A stretch of DNA of 64,000 nucleotides from Ga0077555 sp963761475 (GCA_963761475.1 CAVXGT010000010.1:479583-543582), one strand, 5' to 3'. Positions 8,886 to 18,940 are shown, counted from the first letter of the stretch. Program-made: numbers and translations. The notes: generated from the sequence alone by a model not told the origin.

Positions 8886-10313
8886 CTAGAATGTTCCACC
8901 CGTTTCGAAATCGCCGCCGCCGCCCGTCCTGCGACCGCCGCCACTGCCACCCGACGATCCGCCACCCCAGCCGCCGGGAAAGCCACCGAACGGCGGCAGC
9001 CCGGATTGGCGTCGCCACGGGTCGGCCGGCCGATGCCGCCAGTGCTGCTGCGACTGCATCCTCGCCCAATATTCCGCCGCCGTTATCGCGCCGCGCAGCA
9101 ACAACTGCAGCAGATCGTCCACACCTGGATTGTTGTCGAACTCAGAAGCGACGTCGTCATAGCGCTGCCGGCGAAAATTGGAGGCGAGCCGCGTCAGCTC
9201 GAGCTTCCTGTCGGCGATCTGGTCCAGCCGCCGCCGGCGCACGGCGTTCGATTGGTCGAGTGTCTGCAGCGCCTCGCCGATCTCCTGCACTTGGCCCACA
9301 GCGCGATCGTCGTCCTGGGAACGGGTGCGCTGGGCATCCGCGATCAGGCTCCGCAACGGCTCACGTTCGAGCAACTGCGCATAGGCGGCGATGGTCGATT
9401 TCAACGTCGTGTCTTCGCCCTTCGCGTAGATCCGTAGCTGCTCCGTCGTCTCGGCAAGCTCCGCCGACACGGCCTCCAGCTCTTTGTTGATGCGGGCCTG
9501 ATCCTCGCGCCGTGACTTGAGCTCGCCGATGATGTCGCCACCGGCCAGCTCGCGCGTCTTTTGCGCCTCCAGCGTATCGCTCTGCTCCTTCGCGGCCTCC
9601 GCTTGCTGGCGCAGCGTCACCGCGTGGGCCCGCAGGCGCACTGGAATTTCCGTCAGCATGGCATAGTTGCCGCGCGCATCGTGATAGCGCACGAGCCCCG
9701 CCACCCACTCGTCGAGCATCCGCACCACGCCGCCCGCCGCATAACCCGGCGTTCCGAACTGGCGCTCCCAAAGGTACATGAACAGCGGATCGCTGCGATA
9801 AGGCAGTCCCTTGGCGCTTTCGTCGTGTGCCGCCTGCTCGGCCTTTGCCTTTGCGTTGGCCAGCATCTCCGCCATAGACCGATGCAGCGCCACGGCCGCC
9901 TTGTGCTCGGCATGCTCGGAAAGCGCCTTGCGCGCCTCGGCGCCGAAATGGTCGAGCCGGGCCTCCAGTGTTTCGATCTGCCCCTTGAGCAAATTCTCCC
10001 GGGCGATGATCTGATCGCGCAGCGTTTCCCCGGTCGTTTGCCGCTCGGCCAATTGCCGCATCGATTTGAGCCTGGCATCGAGCGCACCGCGCACCTGGCC
10101 CGCCAGGTTGTCTGCCTCGTCGATGATCCCGTCGGCCAAGGCCTCGCGCAGCTTCGCGGACGCCAGCGCTTTCAGCGCCTCGAGCCGATCCGCCACGAGT
10201 TTGGCCCGCTCTGTGTCGGCGGTTTCGAGCTCGTTCTGCAGACGCGCTTCCTGCGCCTTCAGGTCGCGCAATGCTTCCTCGATGCCGCCGAGCGTATCCG
10301 AGCCGGTTCTCAT
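8886..10313 (-). CDS. Long coiled-coil protein with glycine-rich tail, function unknown
   Basis: A 475-residue protein. Most of it is predicted coiled coil: heptad-like Glu/Ala/Leu/Arg runs from EEALRDLKAQEARLQNELE through about residue 180, and again from about 240 to 390. A more globular middle contains DPLFMYLWERQFGTPGYAAG. The C-terminus is an Arg/Trp/Pro stretch and then a glycine-rich tail ending RRTGGGGDFETGGTF. There is no signal peptide or membrane helix. ATG 10313 lies 8 bases after the stop of the DUF6384-like gene, so the two are almost certainly cotranscribed. No catalytic motif seen. Confidence 0.75.
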   Translation of the reverse strand: MRTGSDTLGGIEEALRDLKAQEARLQNELETADTERAKLVADRLEALKALASAKLREALADGIIDEADNLAGQVRGALDARLKSMRQLAERQTTGETLRDQIIARENLLKGQIETLEARLDHFGAEARKALSEHAEHKAAVALHRSMAEMLANAKAKAEQAAHDESAKGLPYRSDPLFMYLWERQFGTPGYAAGGVVRMLDEWVAGLVRYHDARGNYAMLTEIPVRLRAHAVTLRQQAEAAKEQSDTLEAQKTRELAGGDIIGELKSRREDQARINKELEAVSAELAETTEQLRIYAKGEDTTLKSTIAAYAQLLEREPLRSLIADAQRTRSQDDDRAVGQVQEIGEALQTLDQSNAVRRRRLDQIADRKLELTRLASNFRRQRYDDVASEFDNNPGVDDLLQLLLRGAITAAEYWARMQSQQHWRHRPADPWRRQSGLPPFGGFPGGWGGGSSGGSGGGRRTGGGGDFETGGTF

Positions 10314-10321
10314 GACGCCGC

Positions 10322-11260
10322 CTACCACTTGGTCAACTCGCCGCCGGATACAGCCAGCCGCCACGTCGGCTCCAGCTCGCCCAACTCTTTCGTGCCCATG
10401 ATGGCCTTCTGGATGATGCCGTCGTCCAACTTGTCGGCCTGGATCTCGTCGAAGACCGATTTGGGAACCCGCACGGCCCACTTCGTCACCGCTTCCTTCT
10501 GTCCCGTCTCCTCGTTGAGAACCTCGCGAGTGAGAACATTGGCTTTGCGGTCGACGGCCTCGACGACCAAATAGTAGTTGCGGCTCGACGGATTGACGCG
10601 CGGCACGCGCCACAAGCCCGTGACTTCGCCCCTCCGGTTGATGATGCGTACGTCGTAGGCACGGCGCAATTCGCCCACCATGGCATCGAGCTGGCGAAGT
10701 CCGGCGCGTGCCGCATCCCGTCGTCCGGCCGCGGCCGCTGCAGCAGCGCTGTCCGCGATCTTATTGGCGTCAGTCGTGATGGAGGGCTTGCGCGCGATTT
10801 TGCCGATCTCGTCGGTGAGGCTCGAGAGCCGGCGCGGAATGTCCGTCTTGACTTCGCGCTCGAACGCCGCCCGCTCGACCGACTTCGGGCGTTCCACAGC
10901 CATGTACCAGCCGCCGCTGACCAGCCCGACTGCCAACCCGGCAGCACCCACCTTGCGCCCCCATTTGCCTCGCGAGACATAGAGCTTGGCGAGCTTGACC
11001 TGCAGCGAGTCGGCGGCGGGCGTATAGTGGAATCGCTTTTCCTCGAGCGCCTTGACGCCCTCTTCCAGGATGCGGTCCGGAACGTCGATGCCCTGGCTCT
11101 TGTAGATGTCACGCAGTCGCTCGATCAGCTCCTCGCGCCGCGTGCCGTCGTTGAGCTCTCGCTCCACGATCCGCTTGTCGTGCCGCAGCGTGTCCACGAC
11201 GTCCATCGCGATCATCACGTCGTCGAGCGGTCGGTCCGATTTTGCCTCGCTCTCAGCCAT
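10322..11260 (-). CDS. DUF6384-like membrane-anchored protein
   Basis: A 312-residue protein. The N-terminal helical region carries DRPLDDVMIAMDVVDTLRH and LIERLRDIYKSQGIDVPDRI, which I associate from memory with DUF6384 proteins. A single membrane helix near residues 108-128 (VGAAGLAVGLVSGGWYMAV) separates it from a C-terminal region with helices and then a beta-rich part (YYLVVEAVDRKANVLTREV, WAVRVPKSVFDEIQADKL). The C-terminal part may be periplasmic. It is the middle gene of the three-gene minus-strand set: 162 bases after the TelA-like gene and 8 bases before the coiled-coil gene. Function unknown. Confidence 0.75.
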   Translation of the reverse strand: MAESEAKSDRPLDDVMIAMDVVDTLRHDKRIVERELNDGTRREELIERLRDIYKSQGIDVPDRILEEGVKALEEKRFHYTPAADSLQVKLAKLYVSRGKWGRKVGAAGLAVGLVSGGWYMAVERPKSVERAAFEREVKTDIPRRLSSLTDEIGKIARKPSITTDANKIADSAAAAAAAGRRDAARAGLRQLDAMVGELRRAYDVRIINRRGEVTGLWRVPRVNPSSRNYYLVVEAVDRKANVLTREVLNEETGQKEAVTKWAVRVPKSVFDEIQADKLDDGIIQKAIMGTKELGELEPTWRLAVSGGELTKW

Positions 11261-11416
11261 CGATTGCCTGTCTTGTCCTGGTTCTATTGAGCGCGTTGTC
11301 CTGCAATCGCCTTTCGAGGCGTGGAAGAGCGCGCTGTGCCCGCGCACGCACCAGTCGGAAGTTCGCTATCGCGACAGTGTGCTGGAACCCGTGTTGCCTG
11401 TTGGTCAGGTGTGGCG

Positions 11417-12578
11417 TCAGCCAAGCGCTGCCGCATCGACGGCGAGTTGCGCCAGCCGCCGCTTGCCATCCTCGACGGCTTCATTGATCTCTTCGGAGTT
11501 GCGGCTCGCCATATGCCGCATTTCTTTGATGATCTGTCTCGATTTCTCCTGGTAGGTCACGACCGAGTTCGACGAGCTTCTTCACAGCCTCTGCTCGCAC
11601 GGTCGGCCCGTAGCCAGCCTTGACCGCGGCCTCCTGCACCTTGTTGCCGATTTCTCCGATCGTCTCGAGGCTGTCCGACACGCCTTTTTTCATCGCTTCC
11701 AGCGTCGCCGTCGACTCGTGCAGGCCGAACAGCCCGGTGAACGAGGCCTTCAGTGCCGTCAGCACGGCTTCGTTGGTCGAGAAGAACGTGATCGCCTGCT
11801 GATAGACACGCTCCTTGGCATTCGTCGTCTGCAACAGCCGCGTCATGATCACTTCAGTGGTGTTGTAGCCAACCGTCAGATTGTCTGCGAGGTCCTTGGC
11901 AATCTGGTAGCGCTTGTCTTCGTCCTGCATCGCCCGCAGCTGCTCGTCGCGCTTGAGTTCCAGCTTGGCGCGCTCGGTGGGATCCGTGCCGGCAAAGCCG
12001 CCGACCGCTTCTGACGCCTTGGTCAGCTCGGCTTTCGCCGCCGCCAGCTTCGCTTCTGCCGTCTTTAGAACATCGAGAGCCAGGATCTGGGCTTGTTTGT
12101 AGGCGCCGCGATAATCCTGATAGGCGTTGAGAATCTTCTGTTCGCGCCGGATCTGGTCAGCACTATCGGAAGCGACAGCCAGGTAGGTTTTCTGGATCTT
12201 GTCGAACCGCTGCGCGACGTCGCCGCGCGACACCTTCATCCACACGTTGTTGACCCGCTCGAACGTGGAAATCCGGCCATCCTCGAGTTGGTCGACTAGC
12301 GACTTCGCGTCGTCTCGGATCGAGTTGAAGCTCTCGACAATGTCATTGTAGCGCTCGCCGATCTTCATCGCCGAGATTTCATTGCGCACGATTTCGTTGA
12401 AGGTCGAGGCTTCCGCCAGCGTCCGCGCGATGATCGTGACCTTGTCCTTGTCGAGGTCGGCGATCTGCTCGAGCAGCGCAACGATCGGGTCGGCACCTTG
12501 GCTTTCGGGACGGATGCCCATGTCGCGGACAGTAGTCAGCGCTTTGTCGAGGTATTGCAGGGCAGGGAGCTGGGCCAT
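11417..12578 (-). CDS. TelA-like all-helical protein, one frameshift near the C-terminus
   Basis: A protein of about 386 residues after correction. It starts at ATG 12578 (MAQLPALQYLDKALTTVRD) and is helical throughout, including ELTKASEAVGGFAGTDPTE, DNLTVGYNTTEVIMTRLLQ and FSTNEAVLTALKASFTGLFG. The layout loosely recalls TelA/YaaN 'toxic anion resistance' proteins, but the match is weak. The uncorrected frame ends at 11481. Dropping one base near 11567 restores SVVTYQEKSRQIIKEMRHM and ALG at a stop at 11417, which fits better. The break is at GAA/GAC followed by TCG. First gene of the minus-strand set with the DUF6384-like and coiled-coil genes. Confidence 0.7.
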
Positions 12579-13189
12579 CGTGATACTCCGGGGAACATAT
12601 GTGAGATTGGATGTGGCAGCCGACCCCATCTGCGCCAGGAAATTCGGCCGGTGCGGTGACAAGCGTCCATAGTGGTTGAAGATGTGGTCGTAATCTAGCC
12701 GTCCGCTGCCAGCAGGGCAATTTCCATTCGTGGTCGGAGTTCTGGTCCTCAAGTTCGCGTCCTTGACGAGGGCCGACCCCAGCCGCACACACCGACGTGA
12801 TCGACTGTGATGCGCCTGCCCCTGTTTTTTGCGTCTCCTGGCCCCACTTGATTAACGTGACCGGTGCCCGGCGAGACAGTGGTCTGTGGCATGCCTTAGT
12901 TGGCTCCTCCATGGCAGTGGTGCCTCCGGCCGCTGGTGCTCGCGGCACTGGTCACGATTGGATCTGCCTGGCCTCGGGCTGGCCCGCCGCCCTTCCCCGG
13001 TACGCCGTCCGCCATTATGGCAGATCCATGCATTGCCATTCCGCATCGGCAGCGGGATGGATAGGGCTCGCTGCCTACGCTCCCTCGGGGCAGCGAGCCC
13101 ACCATCGCCCTGGCCAAATCGTCAGCAGGCGCCATCATTGCGCCCTGCAGCCTTGCTCTGGCTGAAATTCTGTGGCCCAAGTCGCGGTC
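12579..13189. other. Divergent intergenic region with no gene seen
   Basis: About 600 bases separate the TelA-like gene from the exported-protein gene on the opposite strand. Several open frames cross it, but none has a plausible start, ribosome site or protein-like composition. It should hold the promoters of both transcription units. I could not identify a definite operator. Confidence 0.4.
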
Positions 13190-14425
13190 ATGATGACGAT
13201 TCGGCGATGGGATCGCGCTGTGAAACACGCCCGACGCAAATCGATGAGTGCCGTTTTGGCAGCCGCCGTTGCGATGCTGCTGGCGACAGAAGCATCAGGT
13301 CCGGTTGGCGCCCAGGGCATCGGTGCCAAGCTCGAAGCATTGCTCGATCCGGCTCAAGAGCGGGCCTATGTGCTCTATCTGCGCGCCCGTGCCCAGTTCG
13401 ACCGCGAGCTCGACATTTACTGGAGTGCGGTCGACGAGCGCCGTCAGGTGCGCAGCAAGAAGCGCGCCGCCGGCCAACCCTATGTCGCCGACGATTTCGT
13501 GCAGGTCCAGCCGCCAGTCTACCGCGGCCCCGCCCTGCCGCCCGACATCGCCAAGATCATCGCCAAGGCCACGCCGCCCGAACCGCCGTCAGACGGCTTG
13601 CCGGGTGTCGCCGACTTCCTCGCTCACGCCAAGCGCCAGTACGCCTTTGTGCCCCGGCGCGGCAGCGAAGCCGATTTCAAGCACAACTACGCCGAGGAGG
13701 CCTTGAAGCTAGGACTCTCCAAGGATCAGGTCGTCCGGGTCTACGCACTCGAAACCGGTGGTCGCGGCACCTACGACATGCAGGCCGGCATCGATCCCGA
13801 AACCAAAAAGGGCACGCCCATCTCGTCGGCTCTGGGCTACGCCCAGTTGCTCGCGGCCAACTCCGTCAACGAGCTGGTGAAGCACGGTGATGCCTTCTAT
13901 GCCCGCCTCCAGGCGATGAGCCGCAGTCGCGGTATCTCCGGCGCCCGCGCCAGCGAGCTGCGCCGCAAGATGGTGTCGCTGCGCCGCATGATCCGCGCCG
14001 CCAAGTCCGTGCCGAACCGCTGGTCCGCCCACGTCGAATTTTCCCGCACGCCCAAGGGTCTCGGCATTCATGCCCTAAACTTGGATTCCGATATCGGTCC
14101 CTGGCTGCAGACCATCAAGTTGAAGGGCGTGCGCGAGGTTGCCGAGCAGGCAGGCCGCCCCAACCTCTCCGGCGCCGAGATCGAGCTGATGAATCTGGCA
14201 GGCCCGCGCACTGGCCTCGAGATGATGGACGCCATCGGCGCCAAAATGCCCACCACCAATTTCTTCGCCCGCGCCGCCTACTACCGCAACACCATCGTGC
14301 GCAACAAATCGTCCGCCGACCTCCTCCGGGCCTTGGAGGATCGCATGAACGTCAACCTGAAGCAGGCGGGCTCCATCGCCTTCGCCAAGGCCTTCGACGC
14401 GGTGCAGCGCACAGCGCGCCGCTGA
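13190..14425 (+). CDS. Exported protein of unknown function with lysozyme-like sequence features
   Basis: A protein of about 411 residues. The N-terminus has basic residues and then a hydrophobic core (SMSAVLAAAVAMLLATEA) ending near GAQG, consistent with a Sec signal; the exact start is uncertain (ATG 13190 or 13193). The middle contains VVRVYALETGGRGTYDMQAG and then ISSALGYAQLLAANSV. The spacing of Glu in ETGG and the SALGYAQLL segment recalls goose-type lysozymes and lytic transglycosylases (catalytic Glu, then S-x-GxxQ), but this is only a pattern resemblance. Divergent from the TelA-like operon and convergent with the second regulator, which ends 37 bases beyond it. Confidence 0.65.
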   Translation: MMTIRRWDRAVKHARRKSMSAVLAAAVAMLLATEASGPVGAQGIGAKLEALLDPAQERAYVLYLRARAQFDRELDIYWSAVDERRQVRSKKRAAGQPYVADDFVQVQPPVYRGPALPPDIAKIIAKATPPEPPSDGLPGVADFLAHAKRQYAFVPRRGSEADFKHNYAEEALKLGLSKDQVVRVYALETGGRGTYDMQAGIDPETKKGTPISSALGYAQLLAANSVNELVKHGDAFYARLQAMSRSRGISGARASELRRKMVSLRRMIRAAKSVPNRWSAHVEFSRTPKGLGIHALNLDSDIGPWLQTIKLKGVREVAEQAGRPNLSGAEIELMNLAGPRTGLEMMDAIGAKMPTTNFFARAAYYRNTIVRNKSSADLLRALEDRMNVNLKQAGSIAFAKAFDAVQRTARR

Positions 14426-14462
14426 TCGGGCCCTTGCCCTCGCCGCGGCCACGCCCGCGCCC

Positions 14463-15272
14463 TCAGCCCCCGAGCAGCTCCGCGAAGCCTTCGCCCGTCG
14501 TCCGCCTCAGCACCGCGCAATAGCCCTCGTAGGCCGCATGTGTGGGCATGATCTGTCCGAACGCCGGCGCCGGCGCCCCGGCCCGCATCGGCACCAGCGC
14601 GATCGGTGCCGCCACTGGCGTCAACGCCGACCCGCGACCGACTTTCAGTGTTGTGAGCACCCCGTGCATCTCGCCCGAGATGGTCGGCCGCGATACCACG
14701 ATCATCCGGTGCTGGCCGTGCCGGTTGGTTACGAGGTAGACGTGGCCAGACTGGTTCGGAACGGCAACCTGCCCGAACTGGGCGAACTCCTTATCCGTCC
14801 GCTCCGCCTCCCTGAACACCAGCACCGACTGCGCCTCGTCCCAGGTAATATCCGTCACGTACGCATAGACCGCCCGCGAGTTCCCGAATGATGGCCTGAG
14901 CGTCAGGTACTGCCCCTCGATCCACTTCACTGCCGGCCGTGCGTAGCTGCCAAGCTCGTCCGGCGCCACACCGGGTGCACTGCTTTTGGACGCTCCAGCG
15001 GTCAAGTCTGCACCGTTGGCGCCGCCGCCCGCCCCGTTGGCTTGCCCGCCTGCGCGCAGCGACAACCCAAGCGCATCCTCGAGTTTCACCAGCGTCGACA
15101 GCGTCAGCGGACGCCGTCCCGACAGCACCTTTTCCAGCGTCGACAGGCTGATCCTCGCCATGTCGGCAAGGTGACGTCGCGAGATCCGCCGCCGCGCGAT
15201 CTCCTCCACCACCTGCAGGGTGGCCGCGCGGCACGCGTCTTCGCTGAGTTTCCAGTCGCTTTTCAGTGGCAT
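14463..15272 (-). CDS. Helix-turn-helix regulator with uncharacterised C-terminal domain (second paralogue)
   Basis: A 269-residue protein. The N-terminal HTH (residues about 15-75: RRRISRRHLADMARISLST, LEKVLSGRRPLTLSTLVKL) is followed by a Gly/Ala-rich linker. The C-terminal domain has WIEGQYLTLRPSFGNSRAVY, DITWDEAQSVLVFREAER and SGHVYLVTNRHGQHRMIV. These line up with the regulator at 7927-8730: Y-x-YxxxRxxFxN, then IxWDxxQSxLxFxExxR, then GxxYxxxxxG. It starts divergently from the sortase target gene with 187 bases between, so it could control that gene as well. No ligand-binding family recognised. Confidence 0.8.
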   Translation of the reverse strand: MPLKSDWKLSEDACRAATLQVVEEIARRRISRRHLADMARISLSTLEKVLSGRRPLTLSTLVKLEDALGLSLRAGGQANGAGGGANGADLTAGASKSSAPGVAPDELGSYARPAVKWIEGQYLTLRPSFGNSRAVYAYVTDITWDEAQSVLVFREAERTDKEFAQFGQVAVPNQSGHVYLVTNRHGQHRMIVVSRPTISGEMHGVLTTLKVGRGSALTPVAAPIALVPMRAGAPAPAFGQIMPTHAAYEGYCAVLRRTTGEGFAELLGG

Positions 15273-15459
15273 CGGCCGAGTCCTCCGGTGCCACCGACGT
15301 CGGGGCCCGCACAAATCCTCACATACCCTCACGGCACGGTGCGGGGCAAGCCGCATGGCGGCCGGCGTGTGCCCAACATCCCTGATCATTCCCGTCGAAC
15401 AGGCTGGAGACAAAAGAGAAAACAAATGCGGCGCTATCGGGGAGCGCACTTTGGCCGAT

Positions 15460-17804
15460 ATGGAGATCAGCATGTACGTTGCAAGATTGGCTATGGCCGC
15501 CGCCGTAGCCGCCATCGCCGGATTGCCACTCGTGGCACCGGTCTGCGCCGAGGTTGGCCCGCAGCCACCACCAGCCGCCGCCCCCGCCCCCGCACCCTTT
15601 GAGGCGCCCACCGAGGCCCTGCCCGCCCCCAAACGCACATCGCCCGGCGAGATGCGTTCCGGCGGCCTCCTGCTGCGTACCCCCGATGGCGGCTACATCG
15701 AAGCCCCCCGTCTCGGCGCCGACTATGACGTCACCGTCTCCGGCCCCACAGCCCGTGCTCGCGTCACGCAGATGTTCTCCAACCCCGGCACCACGCATGT
15801 CGAGGCCGTCTACGTCTACCCGCTGCCCGAGGGCGCCGCCGTCGACACCTTGAAGATGGTGATTGGCGAGCGCGTCGTCCTCGGCTCCATCAAGGAGCGC
15901 GACGCCGCCAAGATCATCTACGAGCGCGCCAAGTCGGAAGGCCGCAAGGCGGCCCTGGTCGAGCAGGAGCGCCCCAACATCTTCACCAACTCCGTGGCCA
16001 ACATCGGCCCGGGCGAGACGGTCGTCGTCCAGATCGAGTACCAGGAGCCCGTTCGTCGCTCCGGCACCGAGTTTTCCTTGCGCATCCCTCTCGTGGTCGC
16101 GCCCCGCTACAATCCGAAGCCCCTCGTGCAGACCGTCGATTTCGGCGCCGACGGTTGGGGCCGAGCCGTCTCCGACCCCGTGCCCGATCGCAATCGCATC
16201 GAGCCCGCCTACCTCGACCCCCGCCGCCACGCTCCGATCAATCCCGTAACGATCAAGGTCCGCCTTGCCGCGGGGTTCCCGCTCGCCGCCGTCAAAAGCA
16301 CCTATCACCCTGTGAAAACCCAGACCGTCGACGAGACCACCCGCATCGTCGAACTCGACACCGGCGCCACCCCAGCCAACCGCGATTTCGAGCTCACCTG
16401 GCAACCGGCCGCCGCTCGCGCCCCTGCTGTCGGCCTCTTCCGGGAAACGATCGGCACCGCCGATTACCTCTTGGCCTTCCTCACCCCGCCGACCGTTGAG
16501 CCTGCCGCCGGCGAACACCGCCCCCGAGAGATGATCCTGGTGATCGACAATTCCGGCTCCATGGGCGGCCTCTCCATGCGTCAGGCCAAGGCCGGCCTGG
16601 CCTTCGCCCTCACCCGCCTCAAGCCCGCCGACCGCTTCAACATCATCCGTTTCAACCACACCATGGAGAGCCTTTATTCAGGCCCCGTCGAGGCGTCTCC
16701 AACCAACATCGCCCGTGCCGCCGGATGGGTCGATGCTCTCAAGGCCGAAGGCGGCACCGAGATGTTGCCGGCCCTGCAGGCCGCTCTCACCGACCCGGCG
16801 GCCGACGACAGCCGCTACCTCCGCCAGGTGGTCTTTCTCACCGACGGCGCCATCGGTAACGAGCAGCAGCTCCTTGACACCATCGCCGCAAACCGTGGCC
16901 GCTCGCGCATCTTCACCGTTGGCATAGGCTCGGCGCCCAACAGCTATCTGATGACCCGTGGCGCCGAGCTGGGCCGCGGCACCTTCACCCACATCGGTGC
17001 CGTCACCGAGGTCGAAGCCCGCATGCGCGCGCTCTTCGAGAAGCTCGAAGTCTCCGGTTGTGACCGGCCTCGTCGCGAGCTTCGGCGACAACGCCACGGA
17101 CACCACTCCGAACCCCCTGCCGGACCTCTATCGCGGCGAGCCACTTGTCATCGCGGCCCGCAAGTCGAGCCCCGGCGGCACGCTCGAGATCAAGGGCACG
17201 ATCGGCGATCAGCCCTGGGTCGTCACCGTCCCGCTGGCCAACGCGGCTGCCGGCACGGGCCTCTCGAAAGTGTGGGCCCGCCGCAAGATCGCCGATGCCG
17301 AGGTCGCCCGCACGCTGCGCAAGCTCACCCCGCCAGAGGCCGACAAGGCGATCCTTGCGCTTGCTCTCGAGCATCATCTGGTGAGCCGCCTGACCAGCCT
17401 CGTCGCCGTCGACGACGTCATCTCGCGCAAGCCCGGCGCGCCCCTGACCCGCGCCGACATCCCGCTGAACCTGCCGGCGGGCTGGGACTTCGAGAAGGTC
17501 TTCGGCGATCGTCCGGCCACCATCGTCCCGCGCGATACGCGTGCCGACGAAGTCCCGACCTGAGCAGCGCCCCGATGGCGGCTTCACGCCGACCGCGGCC
17601 AAGGGCCAACTCGCCAAGGCAACGCCGGCCAAGCCATCCGCGATTGCGATTCCACAAGGCGCGCAACAGAAGGTGCATCTCCCAGCCACGGCCACCGATG
17701 CCGAGTTGCGCCTGATTGCTGGCCTGCTGCTGCTGCTCGCATCGTTGGCCATCACGGCGCTGCACCGGGGCCATCGCCCCTGGGCAGGGCGCACCAGCCA
17801 ATGA
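15460..17804 (+). CDS. Gram-negative sortase target protein (VIT and VWA domains), two frameshifts
   Basis: An exported protein of about 780 residues matching the 'marine proteobacterial sortase target' family. It has a signal peptide (ARLAMAAAVAAIAGLPLVA), then a VIT domain (ADYDVTVSGPTARARVTQMF, YVYPLPEGAAVDTLKMVIG). The VWA domain carries the MIDAS motif DNSGSMGGLS. The C-terminal sorting signal is LPATATDAE, a hydrophobic helix (LRLIAGLLLLLASLAITAL) and the basic tail HRGHR. The frame breaks twice, near 17050 and 17551. At each, GAAG can be read as GAA or GAG (Glu), and deleting one base gives continuous family sequence through VVTGLVASFGDNATD to the sorting signal. The stop overlaps a potential start of the sortase gene. 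Confidence 0.85.
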
Positions 17805-17818
17805 CGGGAGATCGACCG

Positions 17819-18460
17819 ATGACGCCTGCTCCCCCCTGTCGCGGCGCCAGAGGTCGGCGGCCATCGCTTCGAGCGATGGCCGCACTTACCGCAGCCGTTC
17901 TGGGCCTCACGCTCATCGGCCAGGCAGCCTATATTCACGCCAAGGCGATCCTCGCCCAGATCCTGCTCGAGCGGGCGTTCGCCGCCACCATCGCCTCCGG
18001 CGCGCAAACCAAGCCGTGGAGCTGGGCCGACACCTGGCCCGTCGCCCGCATCTCCGTCCCGCGCCTTGCCGCCACCACTATCGCCCTCGCGGGCGCCAGC
18101 GGTCAGGCATTGGCGTTCGGCCCCGGCCATGTCGAGGGCACAGCCGATCCAGGCGCCGCCGGCACGGCCGTCTTCGCAGCCCACCGCGACACCCACTTTG
18201 CGTTCCTGCGCAAGGTTGTGGCAGGCGACGCCATCACCGTCACCGGCAACACCGGCGCGACTCATATCTATCGCGTCACCCAGATGACCATAGCCCCGTG
18301 GAATGGCGCTGCCATCGATCTCGCTGCCCCCGGTAGTCACCTCGTCCTGGCCACCTGCTGGCCATTCGAGGCCCGCACTCCCGGACCGCTCCGCTATCTC
18401 GTCCACGCCAGCCGCGTTGAGCCCGGCGAGGATTCACTCGCAACGGGCATAAGCGATTGA
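17819..18460 (+). CDS. Class GN sortase
   Basis: A 213-residue membrane-anchored transpeptidase of the sortase fold, of the group found in Gram-negative bacteria. One N-terminal helix (AALTAAVLGLTLIGQAAYI) anchors it. The catalytic His is in AAHRDTHF, the Cys in LATCWPF and the Arg in PGPLRY. It should cleave the LPxTA-type sorting signal of the protein encoded immediately upstream. ATG 17819 has a GGGAG ribosome site about 8 bases upstream; ATG 17801 overlaps the upstream stop (ATGA) and is the alternative start. Translational coupling of the pair is likely. Confidence 0.92.
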   Translation: MTPAPPCRGARGRRPSLRAMAALTAAVLGLTLIGQAAYIHAKAILAQILLERAFAATIASGAQTKPWSWADTWPVARISVPRLAATTIALAGASGQALAFGPGHVEGTADPGAAGTAVFAAHRDTHFAFLRKVVAGDAITVTGNTGATHIYRVTQMTIAPWNGAAIDLAAPGSHLVLATCWPFEARTPGPLRYLVHASRVEPGEDSLATGISD

Positions 18461-18676
18461 TGGAAATAAAATAAGAGCCCCGCCAGGCATGCACGCCAGC
18501 GGTGCCAGGCAAGGCATTTCGGCATGCCTCGTCACGTCTCATCACGCCCACGCGAGGGCCACTTACAAACCCCGCTGCCCGGTCATAAATAGCGCTCATC
18601 GGCCCAACGAGGCTGTGGTCGGAGCTGAAAAAATCAAGCCCGGCCAACCAATGCCAAACTGATCAAGGAGCATGTC

Positions 18677-18940
18677 ATGAAACTCATTAGCGCCACGCTG
18701 GTCGCCCTCAGCTTGTTTGCCGGTGCCGCCCACGCCCGCCCCGTCGACAGCGTTTTCGGTGACCTCGGACAGACGGCCCCGCGCTCGGCCTTCGACCAGA
18801 TCTCCGACGCAGCCCCGCGCTCCGTCTTCGACGATATTCGCGCCACCGCGCCGCGGTCCTACTTCGACGCATTGCGCGAGTCGGCGCCGCGCTCGGTCGA
18901 TGCCGACGCTGCACCCACTCACGATCTTGCCAGCGAGTAA
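18677..18940 (+). CDS. Small exported protein with internal APRS repeats
   Basis: An 87-residue protein with an AAGGAG ribosome site and a clear signal peptide (ISATLVALSLFAGAAHA). The mature part is four tandem units of about 12-14 residues: TAPRSAFDQISD, AAPRSVFDDIRA, TAPRSYFDALRE and SAPRSVDADA. I do not recognise the family. It lies 216 bases after the sortase gene on the same strand, so a role beside that system is possible but unproven. It lacks an LPxT-type signal. Confidence 0.75.
   Translation: MKLISATLVALSLFAGAAHARPVDSVFGDLGQTAPRSAFDQISDAAPRSVFDDIRATAPRSYFDALRESAPRSVDADAAPTHDLASE

Noticed and set aside
15319..16659. A 446-residue open frame opposite the VIT/VWA gene
   Set aside because: It is the antisense shadow of a clear family protein and has no motifs of its own.
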